Of a stretch of DNA of 43,518 nucleotides, positions 8,110 through 17,382 are shown one piece after another (within the stretch, counting starts at the first letter, position 1; every line of letters starts with the position of its first letter). The translations under genes were made by a program, and so were the position numbers. The DNA is taken from contig JAFRXY010000076.1 of NCBI GenBank assembly GCA_017441385.1, forward strand, positions 1-43,518, given 5' to 3'. The notes beneath the pieces were generated by a model. That model was given only the letters and a program-made list of their open reading frames with translations, did no database searches and was not told the origin of the DNA. The stretch comes from Clostridia bacterium (GTDB taxonomy: Bacteria; Bacillota; Clostridia; Oscillospirales; Acutalibacteraceae).

Positions 8110-8853
8110 ATGAAAAATATATTTTTCACACAAAAGACATTTCATCGATTCATGGCTCTCGCGATTGCAGCCGTCATGCTGCTTTCTTTTGCCGCGTGCG
8201 GCAAGGATAGTTCCGGCGTCAGCAGTGGAGAAGCCGTCACAAATCTGAAAGCCGAAGATCTGGACCCCGCCATCATGGAATTCCTCTCCCGGTTTACCGA
8301 CTGGTACTTCATCGAGGGCAGCGGAACCGTTTACTACGACAGCGAGAAGGCGGGCGAAGGCGACACCAACATCCTCCGCTGCATTCTGGGCGACGCGGGC
8401 TGCGCCGACTGGACGAAGTACCCGGTCAGCGAACCGAAGGATGTCTACAATCAGAAAAAGCTCGACCCAAAGAAGTGGGCAAAGGAATCCGGCGGTGCGT
8501 ATAAGGTTTTCAATGCCGACGACGCGGACTGGATTGCACGCAATATCTTCAACGTCAGTGACGATGCTCTGGAAGCTATGCGTGCTCAAGGCGAGAAGAA
8601 CAAGTGGTTTTACCTCAAGAACGGCAAATACTATAAAGTGATCGGCGGCGTGGGCGACCCCTTCACCGTATACGAAGTGAATCTTGCCAGCAGAGATGGT
8701 ACCGTCTATTACATCAACTACTCCTGTTACTATGACGCGCCAGACGGAAGGGAATTCCGCAGTGCCTATACAGCTGAGATTCAGCAGAAGACTATAGAAG
8801 ACAAGGATTACTGGACGCTGCTGAAATTTGGCGAGGAGGAAATCGCAGGGTAA
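8110..8853 (+). CDS. Lipoprotein of unknown function
   Basis: A 247-residue protein with a long signal peptide ending in SFAAC (Cys at residue 30). The mature domain contains several aromatic-rich stretches such as DWYFIEGSGTVYYDSEK, NKWFYLKNGKYYKVIGG and INYSCYYDA, suggesting a beta-rich extracellular domain. I do not recognise the family. It uses the same Shine-Dalgarno context as the lipoprotein gene just upstream. An intrinsic terminator follows at 8929. Confidence 0.7.
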   Translation: MKNIFFTQKTFHRFMALAIAAVMLLSFAACGKDSSGVSSGEAVTNLKAEDLDPAIMEFLSRFTDWYFIEGSGTVYYDSEKAGEGDTNILRCILGDAGCADWTKYPVSEPKDVYNQKKLDPKKWAKESGGAYKVFNADDADWIARNIFNVSDDALEAMRAQGEKNKWFYLKNGKYYKVIGGVGDPFTVYEVNLASRDGTVYYINYSCYYDAPDGREFRSAYTAEIQQKTIEDKDYWTLLKFGEEEIAG

Positions 8854-8928
8854 TTCTTACGGAATGTCCGATTTTACCGGATCATGGGAATGTAATTCAT
8901 TACTTCGCCTTTTGCTATAGTATTACCC

Positions 8929-8980
8929 AAGCCTGCATCTTACATCTGAGCGATTCATTTGTAAGACGTGGGCTTTTTTT
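8929..8980 (+). terminator. Intrinsic terminator after the lipoprotein pair
   Basis: AAGCC (8929-8933) with GGCTT, plus CTTACA with TGTAAG inside, form an interrupted long stem that ends in TTTTTTT at 8974-8980. Confidence 0.75.
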
Positions 8981-9026
8981 GTTAATCGCATTATGACAAA
9001 GAATATATAAAACACCGGCAAATGTC

Positions 9027-9055
9027 TTGATTTTTTGGTAAAATTAGTTTATAAT
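9027..9055 (+). promoter_or_regulatory. Promoter of the seven-gene lipid operon
   Basis: TTGATT (9027-9032), a 17-bp spacer and TATAAT (9050-9055) lie 68 nt before the first start codon. This is the only clear promoter seen upstream of 9124, and all seven genes below it are tightly packed. Confidence 0.75.
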
Positions 9056-9123
9056 AGGTTTGCAATTTTTTACATAATTGTAATTGTAATGATATCTACC
9101 GATAAAGAAGGATATGGTACAAA

Positions 9124-9714
9124 GTGCTTACAATTATCCTGATGATGTACGTCACGCTGATTCCGGTCATTCTGGCGGGTGTCGCGAATATGGCGTGGTG
9201 CAAGTCCGGTGTGCTTGACGGCACGAGAAAGCCGATCGACGGCGGGAAAAACTTCATTGACGGCAGGCGGATATTCGGCGACAACAAGACATGGAAGGGC
9301 CTGATCGGTTACGTCCTCTTCAACACCATCTTCTTTGTCCTCTGGGGGTTTCTCTGCAAGGAGGCGTCGTGGGAAAGCCTGCATTTCTTCTATCTCGGTC
9401 ATGACAATACGGTTCCGTTCAATCTTTTGGCCGGTACGCTGCTGGGATTAGGCTATTCGCTCTTTGAACTGCCCAACAGCTTTCTGAAAAGGCGGCTGGG
9501 CATTACCCCGGGGAAGACGCTGAAAGGATTTTCAAAGGTTTTTTTTGTCTTTCTCGATCAGGCGGATTCCATTTTCGGCTGCGCCCTCGTCGTGTGGATG
9601 TTTTATGATCTCGGAATTCTGCTTTACCTGCTGTATGTGCTGGTAGGCGCGGCTACGCACATCCTCTTCAATATGCTTCTCTACTTCGCCGGATTGCGAA
9701 AAAATATGTTCTGA
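9124..9714 (+). CDS. CarS/DUF46-like CDP-lipid synthase
   Basis: A 196-residue polytopic membrane protein related to CDP-archaeol synthase (CarS), a CTP transferase that activates lipid phosphates as CDP-lipids. Family blocks seen are ANMAWCKSG near the N-terminus, FIDGRRIFGDNKTWKGLIGY, then ELPNSFLKRRLGITPGKTL, and FLDQADSIFG. In archaeal CarS the block before SFxKRR reads GDxxK; here it is ELPN, so this is a bacterial variant. The GTG start at 9124 has AAGAAGGA about 11 nt upstream; the ATG at 9114 is out of frame. It is the first gene of the operon. The substrate could be phosphatidate, an ether lipid phosphate or a prenyl lipid; sequence does not decide. Confidence 0.8.
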   Translation: MLTIILMMYVTLIPVILAGVANMAWCKSGVLDGTRKPIDGGKNFIDGRRIFGDNKTWKGLIGYVLFNTIFFVLWGFLCKEASWESLHFFYLGHDNTVPFNLLAGTLLGLGYSLFELPNSFLKRRLGITPGKTLKGFSKVFFVFLDQADSIFGCALVVWMFYDLGILLYLLYVLVGAATHILFNMLLYFAGLRKNMF

Positions 9715-9730
9715 CAGGACGGTGGCGGCC

Positions 9731-12268
9731 ATGATTGCTTATTTGAAAAAATCGGAAATCCATGAGGAAAAACTGGGGAACAAGGGAAAATTCCTGCTTG
9801 AAATGCTGAAAGCCGGATTCCCTGTGCCGGAAGGTTTTATTCTGGACAGCGACGTGTATGACGAATTTGTCCTGCAAAACGGGCTGAAGGAACGTATTCT
9901 TGCTAGGCTCAATGAGCTTGGCAAGGATAACATCGCGGAAACCTCCAAAGAGCTTATCGCCCTGTTTGAAGCTACCGCGCTTTCGGATTCAGTCAGAACC
10001 GAGATGGAAAAGCGCGCCAAAAGCGGCGTTCTGTATGCGGTAAGAAGCAGCGGCATATTGGAAGATATGGCGGAGCATTCCTTCGCCGGACAGTACGACA
10101 CCTTCCTCAACGTGCCGAGGGAAGAGCTCTGCGACCGTGTGATCGACTGCTACCGATCCATGTTCCGCGAGGTGATTCTTTCCTATGTGGTGGACAATCA
10201 GATTCCGGCGGAAGCGCTGGGCATGTCGGTCGTCATTCAGGAGATGGTGGACGCCGATCTGAGCGGTATCTGCTTCACGGTCGATCCCACCACCGGAAAC
10301 GATAAGGAAATGCTGATCGAGGTGTCGGAAGGACTGGGCGAAAACCTCGTCAGCGGCCGGACCGCACCCCAGCAGTATTACTTCAACTGGTACGACGACG
10401 CGGAAGCAGTCAAGGGCGAACCGCCCGCAAGCAGACTCCTGACGGAGGAAAAGCTAACGGAATACGCCCTCTGCTTCAAGCGGATACAGCAGTATTTCGG
10501 CTATCCCTGCGATATCGAGTTCGCCGTGAAGGACGGAAGGCTCTACATATTGCAGTCCAGAGCCATCACCAAGCTGCAATACGGTTTTACCCCCTATGTC
10601 TGGACGACGGCCGATTTCAAGGACGGCGGCGTTTCCGCCACGATCTGCACACCCTACATGTGGTCGCTGTATGAATACATATGGGAATATTCGCTGAGGA
10701 AATTCATCGTCGATTCCGAGATACTGACGGATGAGGAGCTGCCTCCCAAGCTGGGTGAAATGTTTTACGGCAGACCCTACTGGAACCTGAGCGCCGTCAA
10801 AAAGGCGCTGAGTCAGATCATCGGCTATAAGGAGCGGGAATTCGACAACGAATACGGCATCCGGGGCCATTACGAGGGCGACGGGCAGACCACCGGCGTG
10901 TCGGCGAAGATTCTGCTCAGAATGTCCAAGATCATCTATCATCAGACCCGGCTGTTGAACGACCGCCGCAGAAATGCCGAAAGGTACAAGGCGGAATTGC
11001 TGGCCATCTATGACGAATACAAGAAGCAATACGAGGAACGCCGCATCAGCAGCATGACGCAGGCATATTTCGACCTGACACATAATATCTACCTCAGAAG
11101 CGAAACCACCTATTTCTGGCAGATATTCCTGAATACCATTCACCAGTCGCTCTACAAGGACAGTCTGCTGAAATACGTTTCGGAGAGCGAATATCTCTCG
11201 CTGCTGTCGAGTATCGACAATATTTCCCACCTCCTTCCGTTCTATGAAATCTGGGAGCTTACGCGAAATATCCGGTTCGACGTGGAGGCGGCGGGCTTCT
11301 GGCGGGACAACAGCGCGGAGGAAATTGCAAAATCGCTGGACGGCGACGGGTATTTTCTCCCTGAGGCACGCGCGCTGATAGAGAAATACGGCTATCACTC
11401 CGACAAGGAGCTTGATATCACATACCCCTGTTACTATGAGGAACCGGAGACACTCCTGCAGGTCATCAAGGACACCGCGCTGCTGGACGATTCCTTTTCT
11501 CCGGAGAAGGACAAGGAACGCGGCAGGCGAACCAACGAGGAAATCCTCAGCCGCCTTGAAAAGGACGTGTCACGCGGTACATACAAAAAGATCGTCAGGA
11601 AGATCGGCAACATGCGGCGGATGCTCTGGTGGAGAGAGGAATTCCGCGACGTTTCCACCCGATTTTATTACCTGTTGCGCATTTATACCGTCAAGTACGC
11701 CAAATCTCTGCAAAAGAAGGGCATTCTGGAAAGCTGGGAGGACGTGTGGTTCCTGAAAGTCGGCGACCTGTGGAACTATATCGAAAAAAAGCGCACCCCC
11801 GACGAATTCAGAATGGTCAAGGAGCTGCGTGCTACCGTTAAAAAGAACAAGCTCTACTACAACGCCTACCGGAATTACATGAGCGAGAACGAAATCGGCA
11901 GCGATTTTTCGCTTGTCAGCGAGACTCCTTCCGCCGACTCCCTCAAGGGACTGGGCGCCAACAACGGCAGGATGACGGGAACCGCGAGAGTGATCCACGA
12001 CTTCTCCGAGATCGACCGCCTGCGGGAGGGCGATATCCTCGTCACCCGATTCACCGACACCGGCTGGACCCCCAAATTCGCCATCCTGTCGGGCATCGTC
12101 ACGGAATACGGCGGCATTCTCTGCCACGCGGCGATTGTGTCGAGGGAGTACGGTATTCCGGCAATCGTCTGCTGCAAGGACGCGATGAGCCGAATCGCCG
12201 ACGGGCAGACAATTTCCATTGACGGCTCGACCGGCACCGTGACGCTGAACGGAGAGCAGAGCCAATGA
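9731..12268 (+). CDS. Rph/PEP-synthase-like phosphotransferase (ATP-grasp plus swivelling His domain)
   Basis: An 845-residue protein. The N-terminal third is a PPDK-type ATP-binding domain: GNKGKFLLEMLKAGFPVPEG, then YAVRSSGILEDMAEHSFAGQ with R105, and VIQEMVDADLSGICFTVDP. A central region of about 450 residues, predicted mostly helical, has no close family I recognise. The C-terminal His domain carries LCHAAIVSREYGIPAIV with catalytic His at about 799. The protein stops there, with no PEP/pyruvate TIM barrel. That architecture matches rifampicin phosphotransferase-like enzymes, which pass the ATP beta-phosphate via His to a hydroxyl, rather than PEP synthase. ATG 9731 is preferred to GTG 9722 because GGTGG at 9721-9725 and AGGA at 9716-9719 then serve as the ribosome binding site. 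The acceptor is unknown; context suggests a lipid or headgroup alcohol. Confidence 0.82.
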   Translation: MIAYLKKSEIHEEKLGNKGKFLLEMLKAGFPVPEGFILDSDVYDEFVLQNGLKERILARLNELGKDNIAETSKELIALFEATALSDSVRTEMEKRAKSGVLYAVRSSGILEDMAEHSFAGQYDTFLNVPREELCDRVIDCYRSMFREVILSYVVDNQIPAEALGMSVVIQEMVDADLSGICFTVDPTTGNDKEMLIEVSEGLGENLVSGRTAPQQYYFNWYDDAEAVKGEPPASRLLTEEKLTEYALCFKRIQQYFGYPCDIEFAVKDGRLYILQSRAITKLQYGFTPYVWTTADFKDGGVSATICTPYMWSLYEYIWEYSLRKFIVDSEILTDEELPPKLGEMFYGRPYWNLSAVKKALSQIIGYKEREFDNEYGIRGHYEGDGQTTGVSAKILLRMSKIIYHQTRLLNDRRRNAERYKAELLAIYDEYKKQYEERRISSMTQAYFDLTHNIYLRSETTYFWQIFLNTIHQSLYKDSLLKYVSESEYLSLLSSIDNISHLLPFYEIWELTRNIRFDVEAAGFWRDNSAEEIAKSLDGDGYFLPEARALIEKYGYHSDKELDITYPCYYEEPETLLQVIKDTALLDDSFSPEKDKERGRRTNEEILSRLEKDVSRGTYKKIVRKIGNMRRMLWWREEFRDVSTRFYYLLRIYTVKYAKSLQKKGILESWEDVWFLKVGDLWNYIEKKRTPDEFRMVKELRATVKKNKLYYNAYRNYMSENEIGSDFSLVSETPSADSLKGLGANNGRMTGTARVIHDFSEIDRLREGDILVTRFTDTGWTPKFAILSGIVTEYGGILCHAAIVSREYGIPAIVCCKDAMSRIADGQTISIDGSTGTVTLNGEQSQ

Positions 12269-13125
12269 GGATTTATGACAGGCACAAACGGGAATACATC
12301 GAAACCGAGCAGTACGGGCAGGGAAAGCTGCAATTCCTGTACGGAAACCCGATAGGCAGGATTCTGCTCAGGCTCGTGATATCCTCCTTTACCTCAAGGC
12401 TATACGGCTTCTACAACAGCCTGCCGGTTTCGGCGAAAAAGATACCCCCGTTTATTGAGAAATATCAGATATCACTCGATGAATACGAAAAAAGCGAGTT
12501 TCGTTCTTTCAATGAATTTTTCACACGGAAACGCCGACCCGAAGCGATACACATTGACCTTCACCCTAACGCGCTGATTTCGCCCGCCGACTCCAAGCTG
12601 CTGGTCTACAATGTGACCGATGATCTGAAGCTCACGGTCAAGGGCAGTCCCTATACGCTGGAGGAGCTGGTCGGCAAAAAAATAGATGTGTCGGATTATT
12701 CCGGCGGGCTTTGTCTGGTGTTCCGGCTGTGCATGGACGATTACCACCGCTACTGCTTCATCGACAGCGGGAAGGTCGCGGACAGCTTCTTCATCAAGGG
12801 CAGACTGCACACCGTCAGCTCGATTTCCAAGGATTACAAGATATTCAAGGAAAATGCAAGAGCGGTGACGGTCTGCGAGACAGAGCATTTCGGTCGGGTC
12901 ATTCAGATTGAGGTGGGCGCGCTGCTGGTCGGCAGGATTGTCAACCATGAACGCAAAACCTTCCGCAAGGGGGAGGAAAAAGGCTTCTTCGAGCCGGGCG
13001 GCTCGACAATTGTTCTCCTGCTGAAAAAGAATACCGCCGACATCGACGGGGAACTTCTGGAGCAGAGCAGGCAAGGAATCGAAACCGTCGTCAGATACGG
13101 AGAAAGGATCGGTCAGAAATTATGA
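12265..13125 (+). CDS. psd: Phosphatidylserine decarboxylase-like (pyruvoyl) enzyme
   Basis: A 286-residue proenzyme of the PSD family, which decarboxylates phosphatidylserine-type lipids to ethanolamine lipids at the membrane. Seen are FNEFFTRKRRPEA, ISPADSKLLVY, the RLCMDDYHRYCF block with its His, VGALLVGRI, and the self-cleavage motif GGST with the predicted G246-S247 cut that makes the pyruvoyl group. Its start overlaps the previous stop by 4 bp (ATGA), indicating translational coupling. No phosphatidylserine synthase is in the window. Because a CarS-like gene lies in the same operon, an archaetidylserine-like or otherwise modified substrate cannot be excluded. Confidence 0.88.
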   Translation: MRIYDRHKREYIETEQYGQGKLQFLYGNPIGRILLRLVISSFTSRLYGFYNSLPVSAKKIPPFIEKYQISLDEYEKSEFRSFNEFFTRKRRPEAIHIDLHPNALISPADSKLLVYNVTDDLKLTVKGSPYTLEELVGKKIDVSDYSGGLCLVFRLCMDDYHRYCFIDSGKVADSFFIKGRLHTVSSISKDYKIFKENARAVTVCETEHFGRVIQIEVGALLVGRIVNHERKTFRKGEEKGFFEPGGSTIVLLLKKNTADIDGELLEQSRQGIETVVRYGERIGQKL

Positions 13126-14030
13126 TTGCAATGTTAAAGAGATGGCATGTGTACTACAAGGAGAGATACCCCATCATTCCGCGCCTGATTCTGGGTTTGA
13201 TCGTGTTCGGAGAGATACACTTTATTATTCTGCTCAACGCCGGGATCACTGAGTTTCATATCGGCATAGAGGAATTTGTTGGCGCGTTCACGGTTTTTGC
13301 CTTTTTGCTTTGGCTGCGTGACGCGGACGACCTCAAGGATTTTGAAACCGACAAGCGGCTTTTCCCCGACCGGCCGCTTCCCAGCGGCCGGGTCTACAAG
13401 AAGGATCTGATGATAAGCTGTACCATCGTACAGGCGATCACCGTGGTGCTGAATGTCATTTTCATGAACAACCTGATCTACTTTGCGGTGCTCTACGCCT
13501 ACGGCTATCTCATGAGCAAGTGGTTTTTCCAGCGGGCGAAGATTCAGCCCAGCCTGCCGCTGGCGGTTGTCACCCACAACCCAGTGCAGATGATCGTCAA
13601 CCTGTACATCATTTCCTTCACCGTCATCAAATACGACATTCCCGCCTTCACGCTCTACAACGCCATGGCGCTTATGACGCTCTATTTTCCGGCGCTGATC
13701 TGGGAGGTTTCCCGCAAGATCAAAGCGCCCAAGGACGAAAACGACTACACCACCTATTCCAAGCTCTTCGGCTACAAGAAGGCAACCCGCTTTGTCCTGA
13801 TACTGACCATCGCCGATATCATCACCAATTTCATTCTGGTTTTCAATCTCAACAAAATTTCGGTCGCGGTGCTCTTCCTGTTGGTGTCGTGGATGACGTG
13901 GAAATTCATTCAGTTCATCAAAGACCCGGACCGGTTTGTCATTGTGGAAAAGGTGGAGATTTATACCTATCTTCAGGAATCGACCATGCTGCTCACGATC
14001 GTGGCGTTCCTGATATTCGGTAAGATATGA
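13122..14030 (+). CDS. UbiA-family membrane prenyltransferase-like protein
   Basis: A 302-residue polytopic protein with about eight hydrophobic segments. The first Asp-rich signature reads RDADDLKDFETDKRLFPDRP followed by LPSGRV, which matches the UbiA pattern of spaced Asp residues then PDRPxPSG, with Arg in place of the usual Asn at the front. The second signature is weaker: EVSRKIKAPKDENDY before SKLFGYKKA, where DxxGD would be expected. UbiA enzymes attach isoprenyl chains to aromatic or glycerol phosphate acceptors, or form prenyl-phosphate sugars. The start codon overlaps the psd stop (ATGA). The altered second motif leaves the exact chemistry open. Confidence 0.75.
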   Translation: MIAMLKRWHVYYKERYPIIPRLILGLIVFGEIHFIILLNAGITEFHIGIEEFVGAFTVFAFLLWLRDADDLKDFETDKRLFPDRPLPSGRVYKKDLMISCTIVQAITVVLNVIFMNNLIYFAVLYAYGYLMSKWFFQRAKIQPSLPLAVVTHNPVQMIVNLYIISFTVIKYDIPAFTLYNAMALMTLYFPALIWEVSRKIKAPKDENDYTTYSKLFGYKKATRFVLILTIADIITNFILVFNLNKISVAVLFLLVSWMTWKFIQFIKDPDRFVIVEKVEIYTYLQESTMLLTIVAFLIFGKI

Positions 14031-16306
14031 TGACGGGACAGAAAGCCATCCACCTCCAAAAGCTGCGCGAAGCCGGAATTCCTGTGCCGGATTTTTCGGT
14101 GATCCCTCACGAAAACTTCCGCGGCGGACACACTGATCTTTCCGGGCTGCCGGTGCTGCTTGACCATGACTGCGACAGATTCGCCGTGAGAAGCTCCGCT
14201 TCGGCGGAGGACAGCGACTCCGCCAGCTTTGCCGGGCAGTTCAGAACCTTCCTGAATGTTCCCAAAGAGGAAATAGAGAGCAAGGTTCGTCTGTGTTTTG
14301 CGTCGCTTCAATCGGACAACATAAAGCAATACGCTTTGAAAAACGGCTTGAATCCGGACGATCTGAAAATGGACGTGATCGTGCAGCGGATGGTCAACCC
14401 GGAGCTTGCCGGCGTGATTTTCACCTCCAACCCGCAGGGATTGCTGAATGAAACCGTCATCACGGTGGGGAAGGGACTGGGGGAAAACGTCGTTTCGGAA
14501 AAAGCCGAGACAACTTCCTATTACTACAGCGCCACCGACAGGCTTTACTATTACGACGGGAATGAAAATCTCCTCTCCGACGCGCTGGTGGAAGGGCTTA
14601 TCGGCGTGTCCGAAAAAATCAAATCCATTCTCGGGGACTATCTGGACATAGAATTTGCCGTCGAGAAGGGCGAAATATTCATTTTACAGGCGAGAAAAAT
14701 CACGACCCTGTCGGGCGATTCGCCGCTGGTGCTCGACAACAGCAATATCGTGGAGAGCTATCCCGGTCTGTCTCTGCCGCTGACGGTGTCATTCGTGCAT
14801 ACGGTATATTCCGGCGTGTTCAGGAGCTTGTGCAGGAGAATCGTCCGGAATGAAAAGGTGATCGGCCAGAAGCAGGACGTTTACAACAACATGGTGGGCC
14901 ACGTCAACGGCCGGCTCTACTACAAAATCAGCAATTGGTACGCCGTCCTGCGCCTTCTTCCCCTCAGCAAAAAGATCATTCCGGTCTGGCAGGAAATGCT
15001 TGGCGTGAAGGCCAGAAGCTACACAGGGGAGGATGTGAAGGTTCCCTTGCGTGTCAGAGCGATGTCCTACCTGCACTGCGTCACCGAGCTGTTCGGCGCT
15101 CCCAAAAATATGGAAAAGCTGTACAGGGATTTCCGCGTCATCCACGACGGATTTTACGCGAGGTTCAGCGAATCCATGACAAGCGGGGAGCTTCACGGGA
15201 TTTACGACGATATCAGGCAAAAGCTCTTCGGCGTATGGGACGTCACGCTGGTGAACGATATGTACGCCTTTCTTTTCACCGCCCTTCTCAAAAGCCGCCT
15301 GAAAAAGCGGGGCAGAACCGACGATCAGATCAACGCCTTCATCTCCGGCATATCCGATATCGAGAGTATGAAACCCATGAAGGCACTGATTGATATTGCC
15401 TTTCACAGGGACGAAATGTCTGCCGCCGAATATGAAGCGGCGAAGGCGGACTACATCAAGGAATTCGGCGACCGCTCGCTGGAAGAACTCAAACTGGAGA
15501 GCAGAACCTTCCGTACTTCACCGGAGCTGTTTGACGAAAGAATCGAATTCTACCGCGCCGACCGCGAAAAGCTGGCACAGATGTACGCCGACCTGCAACG
15601 CCACGGAACCGCGAAGGAGGAAAAGTACGATTTTATCACGAATTTCCTGCGAAAAAGAGCCTCGCTCGGCATCAGGAACAGAGAAATATCCCGGCTCAAC
15701 CGAAGCCGCGCTTACGGCATCGTCCGGCAGATTTTTCTGACGATCGGCAAGCACGCAGCCGAAGATGGGAGGATAGGGGAGAGGAGAGATATCTTCTATC
15801 TGACGGTGGAGGAAGCTTTTGACATTCCCGCCGACGCAAAAGAGCTGATCGAGCGGCGAAAGGAGCAGTATTCGCTCTTTGCCCGGTTGCCCGCCTATAC
15901 GAGGCTGATTTTTGAAAACGCCGAATTCGACAAGAATCACGCCTGTGTCAATTCCTTCCGGAAGCGCCTTTCCGACAACCGGCTCAGCGGCACGCCCTGT
16001 TCCTTCGGCGTCGCGGAGGGAGAAGCGCGGGTAATCACCGACGTTTCCTCGGTGGGCGACGTCCGGGGAAAAATACTGGTTACCCGCATGACCGACCCCG
16101 GCTGGGTATTCCTGCTGGCGGCTGCCAAGGGCGTGATCTCGGAAAAAGGCTCCCTGCTTTCCCACACGGCAATTATTTCCCGTGAGCTGAAAATTCCTTC
16201 GATCGTGGGAGTGGAAGGGCTGCTGGACACGGTGCGCGACGGCGACAGAATCCGCATGGACGGCAGAACCGGCGAAATAATCATCCTTCGTGAGGAGAAA
16301 GAGTGA
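14027..16306 (+). CDS. Second Rph/PEP-synthase-like phosphotransferase
   Basis: A 759-residue homologue of the 9731 gene product. It keeps the N-terminal ATP-binding domain (GQKAIHLQKLREAGIPVPDF, FAVRSSASAEDSDSASFAGQ, VIVQRMVNPELAGVIFTSNP, DIEFAVEKGEIFILQARKI), a long divergent middle, and the C-terminal His domain KGSLLSHTAIISRELKIPS with His at about 713. It also lacks a PEP-binding barrel. The middle region differs strongly from the first copy, so the two probably act on different hydroxyl acceptors or in sequential steps. The start overlaps the UbiA stop (ATGATG). Confidence 0.82.
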   Translation: MMTGQKAIHLQKLREAGIPVPDFSVIPHENFRGGHTDLSGLPVLLDHDCDRFAVRSSASAEDSDSASFAGQFRTFLNVPKEEIESKVRLCFASLQSDNIKQYALKNGLNPDDLKMDVIVQRMVNPELAGVIFTSNPQGLLNETVITVGKGLGENVVSEKAETTSYYYSATDRLYYYDGNENLLSDALVEGLIGVSEKIKSILGDYLDIEFAVEKGEIFILQARKITTLSGDSPLVLDNSNIVESYPGLSLPLTVSFVHTVYSGVFRSLCRRIVRNEKVIGQKQDVYNNMVGHVNGRLYYKISNWYAVLRLLPLSKKIIPVWQEMLGVKARSYTGEDVKVPLRVRAMSYLHCVTELFGAPKNMEKLYRDFRVIHDGFYARFSESMTSGELHGIYDDIRQKLFGVWDVTLVNDMYAFLFTALLKSRLKKRGRTDDQINAFISGISDIESMKPMKALIDIAFHRDEMSAAEYEAAKADYIKEFGDRSLEELKLESRTFRTSPELFDERIEFYRADREKLAQMYADLQRHGTAKEEKYDFITNFLRKRASLGIRNREISRLNRSRAYGIVRQIFLTIGKHAAEDGRIGERRDIFYLTVEEAFDIPADAKELIERRKEQYSLFARLPAYTRLIFENAEFDKNHACVNSFRKRLSDNRLSGTPCSFGVAEGEARVITDVSSVGDVRGKILVTRMTDPGWVFLLAAAKGVISEKGSLLSHTAIISRELKIPSIVGVEGLLDTVRDGDRIRMDGRTGEIIILREEKE

Positions 16307-17380
16307 ATGGAATTAATCAGATTTGACAAAGAGAAACAATATATCCGTGATTTTATAGGGATTGCCAAGAAACTGTACTCGGCAAAGGACAATATGGAAG
16401 ACCCCGATTCGATGAAGAAATTCCTTACCGGCACCCATGCCCTTTCCAAATATTTTGCGCTGGACAAATTTCTCGTCTATGACAGGGGCAAGCCGGTGGG
16501 GCGGTTCGCCATTACCACCTATCCCGACGACGACACGGCGTATTTCGGCTTCTACGAATGTGTGGACGACGACAGCGCGGCGAATTTTCTGTTTGATGAA
16601 GCTGTCGCGTTCTGTCGGGAAAAGGGATACGCCAGAATTGAGGGGCCGGTGGACGGTTCCTTCTGGCAGAAGTACCGGCTCAAGATCAATCTTTTCGACC
16701 GGCAGCCCTATACAGGAGAACCCTACAACAAGCCCTATTATTTCAGGCAGTTCACCGACAACGGCTTTACCGTTTCGGCGCATTATACTTCCAACCTGTT
16801 CCATCCCATTGACGAGAGCTACCGGAATGAAAAATTCGAGCAGCGCTTTCAGCAATTCCTCGATAACGGCTACCGCATTGAAAGCCCTACGGAAGAGAAT
16901 TACGACGCGATCATGGGCGATGTGTATGACATGATCATGGAACTGTACAGCGACTTCCCGATCTTCAAGGCGCTGTCCCGTGAGGATTTCATGGAAATAT
17001 ACGGCAGCTTCAGGATGATCATGAATATGAGCATGACCAAGATCGCGTTTTATCAGGATAAGGCGGTCGGCTTCTACATCAGTATTCCCGACTATGCCAA
17101 CAGGGTCTATCATGTCAGCCTTCTGAGCCTTCCCATGCTCCTGAAAATCAAAAAATCTCCGGAGCGGTATGTTATGCTTTACATGGGCGTCCGCCCGGAG
17201 CACAGGGGACTCGGCAAGGCGCTTGTTTACAGCATCATGAAGGAGCTTGCTCAGAACAGGCTGCCCAGTATCGGAGCGCTTGTCCGCGACGGCAAGCCAA
17301 ATCAGACTTACCTTCCCGACGATGTGACCGATATTTACGAATATGTGCTGCTGGAACGCACGATAGCACAAGGAGACTGA
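16307..17380 (+). CDS. GNAT-like acetyltransferase family protein
   Basis: A 357-residue protein with two apparent halves. The N-terminal half holds IEGPVDGSFWQKYRLKINLF and PYNKPYYFRQFTDNGF, a pattern of some GNAT-related proteins of the YghO kind. The C-terminal half has YVMLYMGVRPEHRGLGKALV, which matches the acetyl-CoA-binding R/Q-x-x-G-x-G/A loop. It starts one base after the previous stop, with GAGGAG 9 nt upstream inside the preceding gene. The acyl donor and acceptor are unknown; in this operon it could acylate a headgroup amine or receive an acyl group from the ligase that follows. Confidence 0.7.
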   Translation: MELIRFDKEKQYIRDFIGIAKKLYSAKDNMEDPDSMKKFLTGTHALSKYFALDKFLVYDRGKPVGRFAITTYPDDDTAYFGFYECVDDDSAANFLFDEAVAFCREKGYARIEGPVDGSFWQKYRLKINLFDRQPYTGEPYNKPYYFRQFTDNGFTVSAHYTSNLFHPIDESYRNEKFEQRFQQFLDNGYRIESPTEENYDAIMGDVYDMIMELYSDFPIFKALSREDFMEIYGSFRMIMNMSMTKIAFYQDKAVGFYISIPDYANRVYHVSLLSLPMLLKIKKSPERYVMLYMGVRPEHRGLGKALVYSIMKELAQNRLPSIGALVRDGKPNQTYLPDDVTDIYEYVLLERTIAQGD

Positions 17381-17382
17381 AA

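Noticed and set aside
9731-12268. A true PEP synthase or pyruvate phosphate dikinase
   Set aside because: The C-terminal PEP/pyruvate TIM barrel is absent in this protein and in its homologue at 14027-16306.
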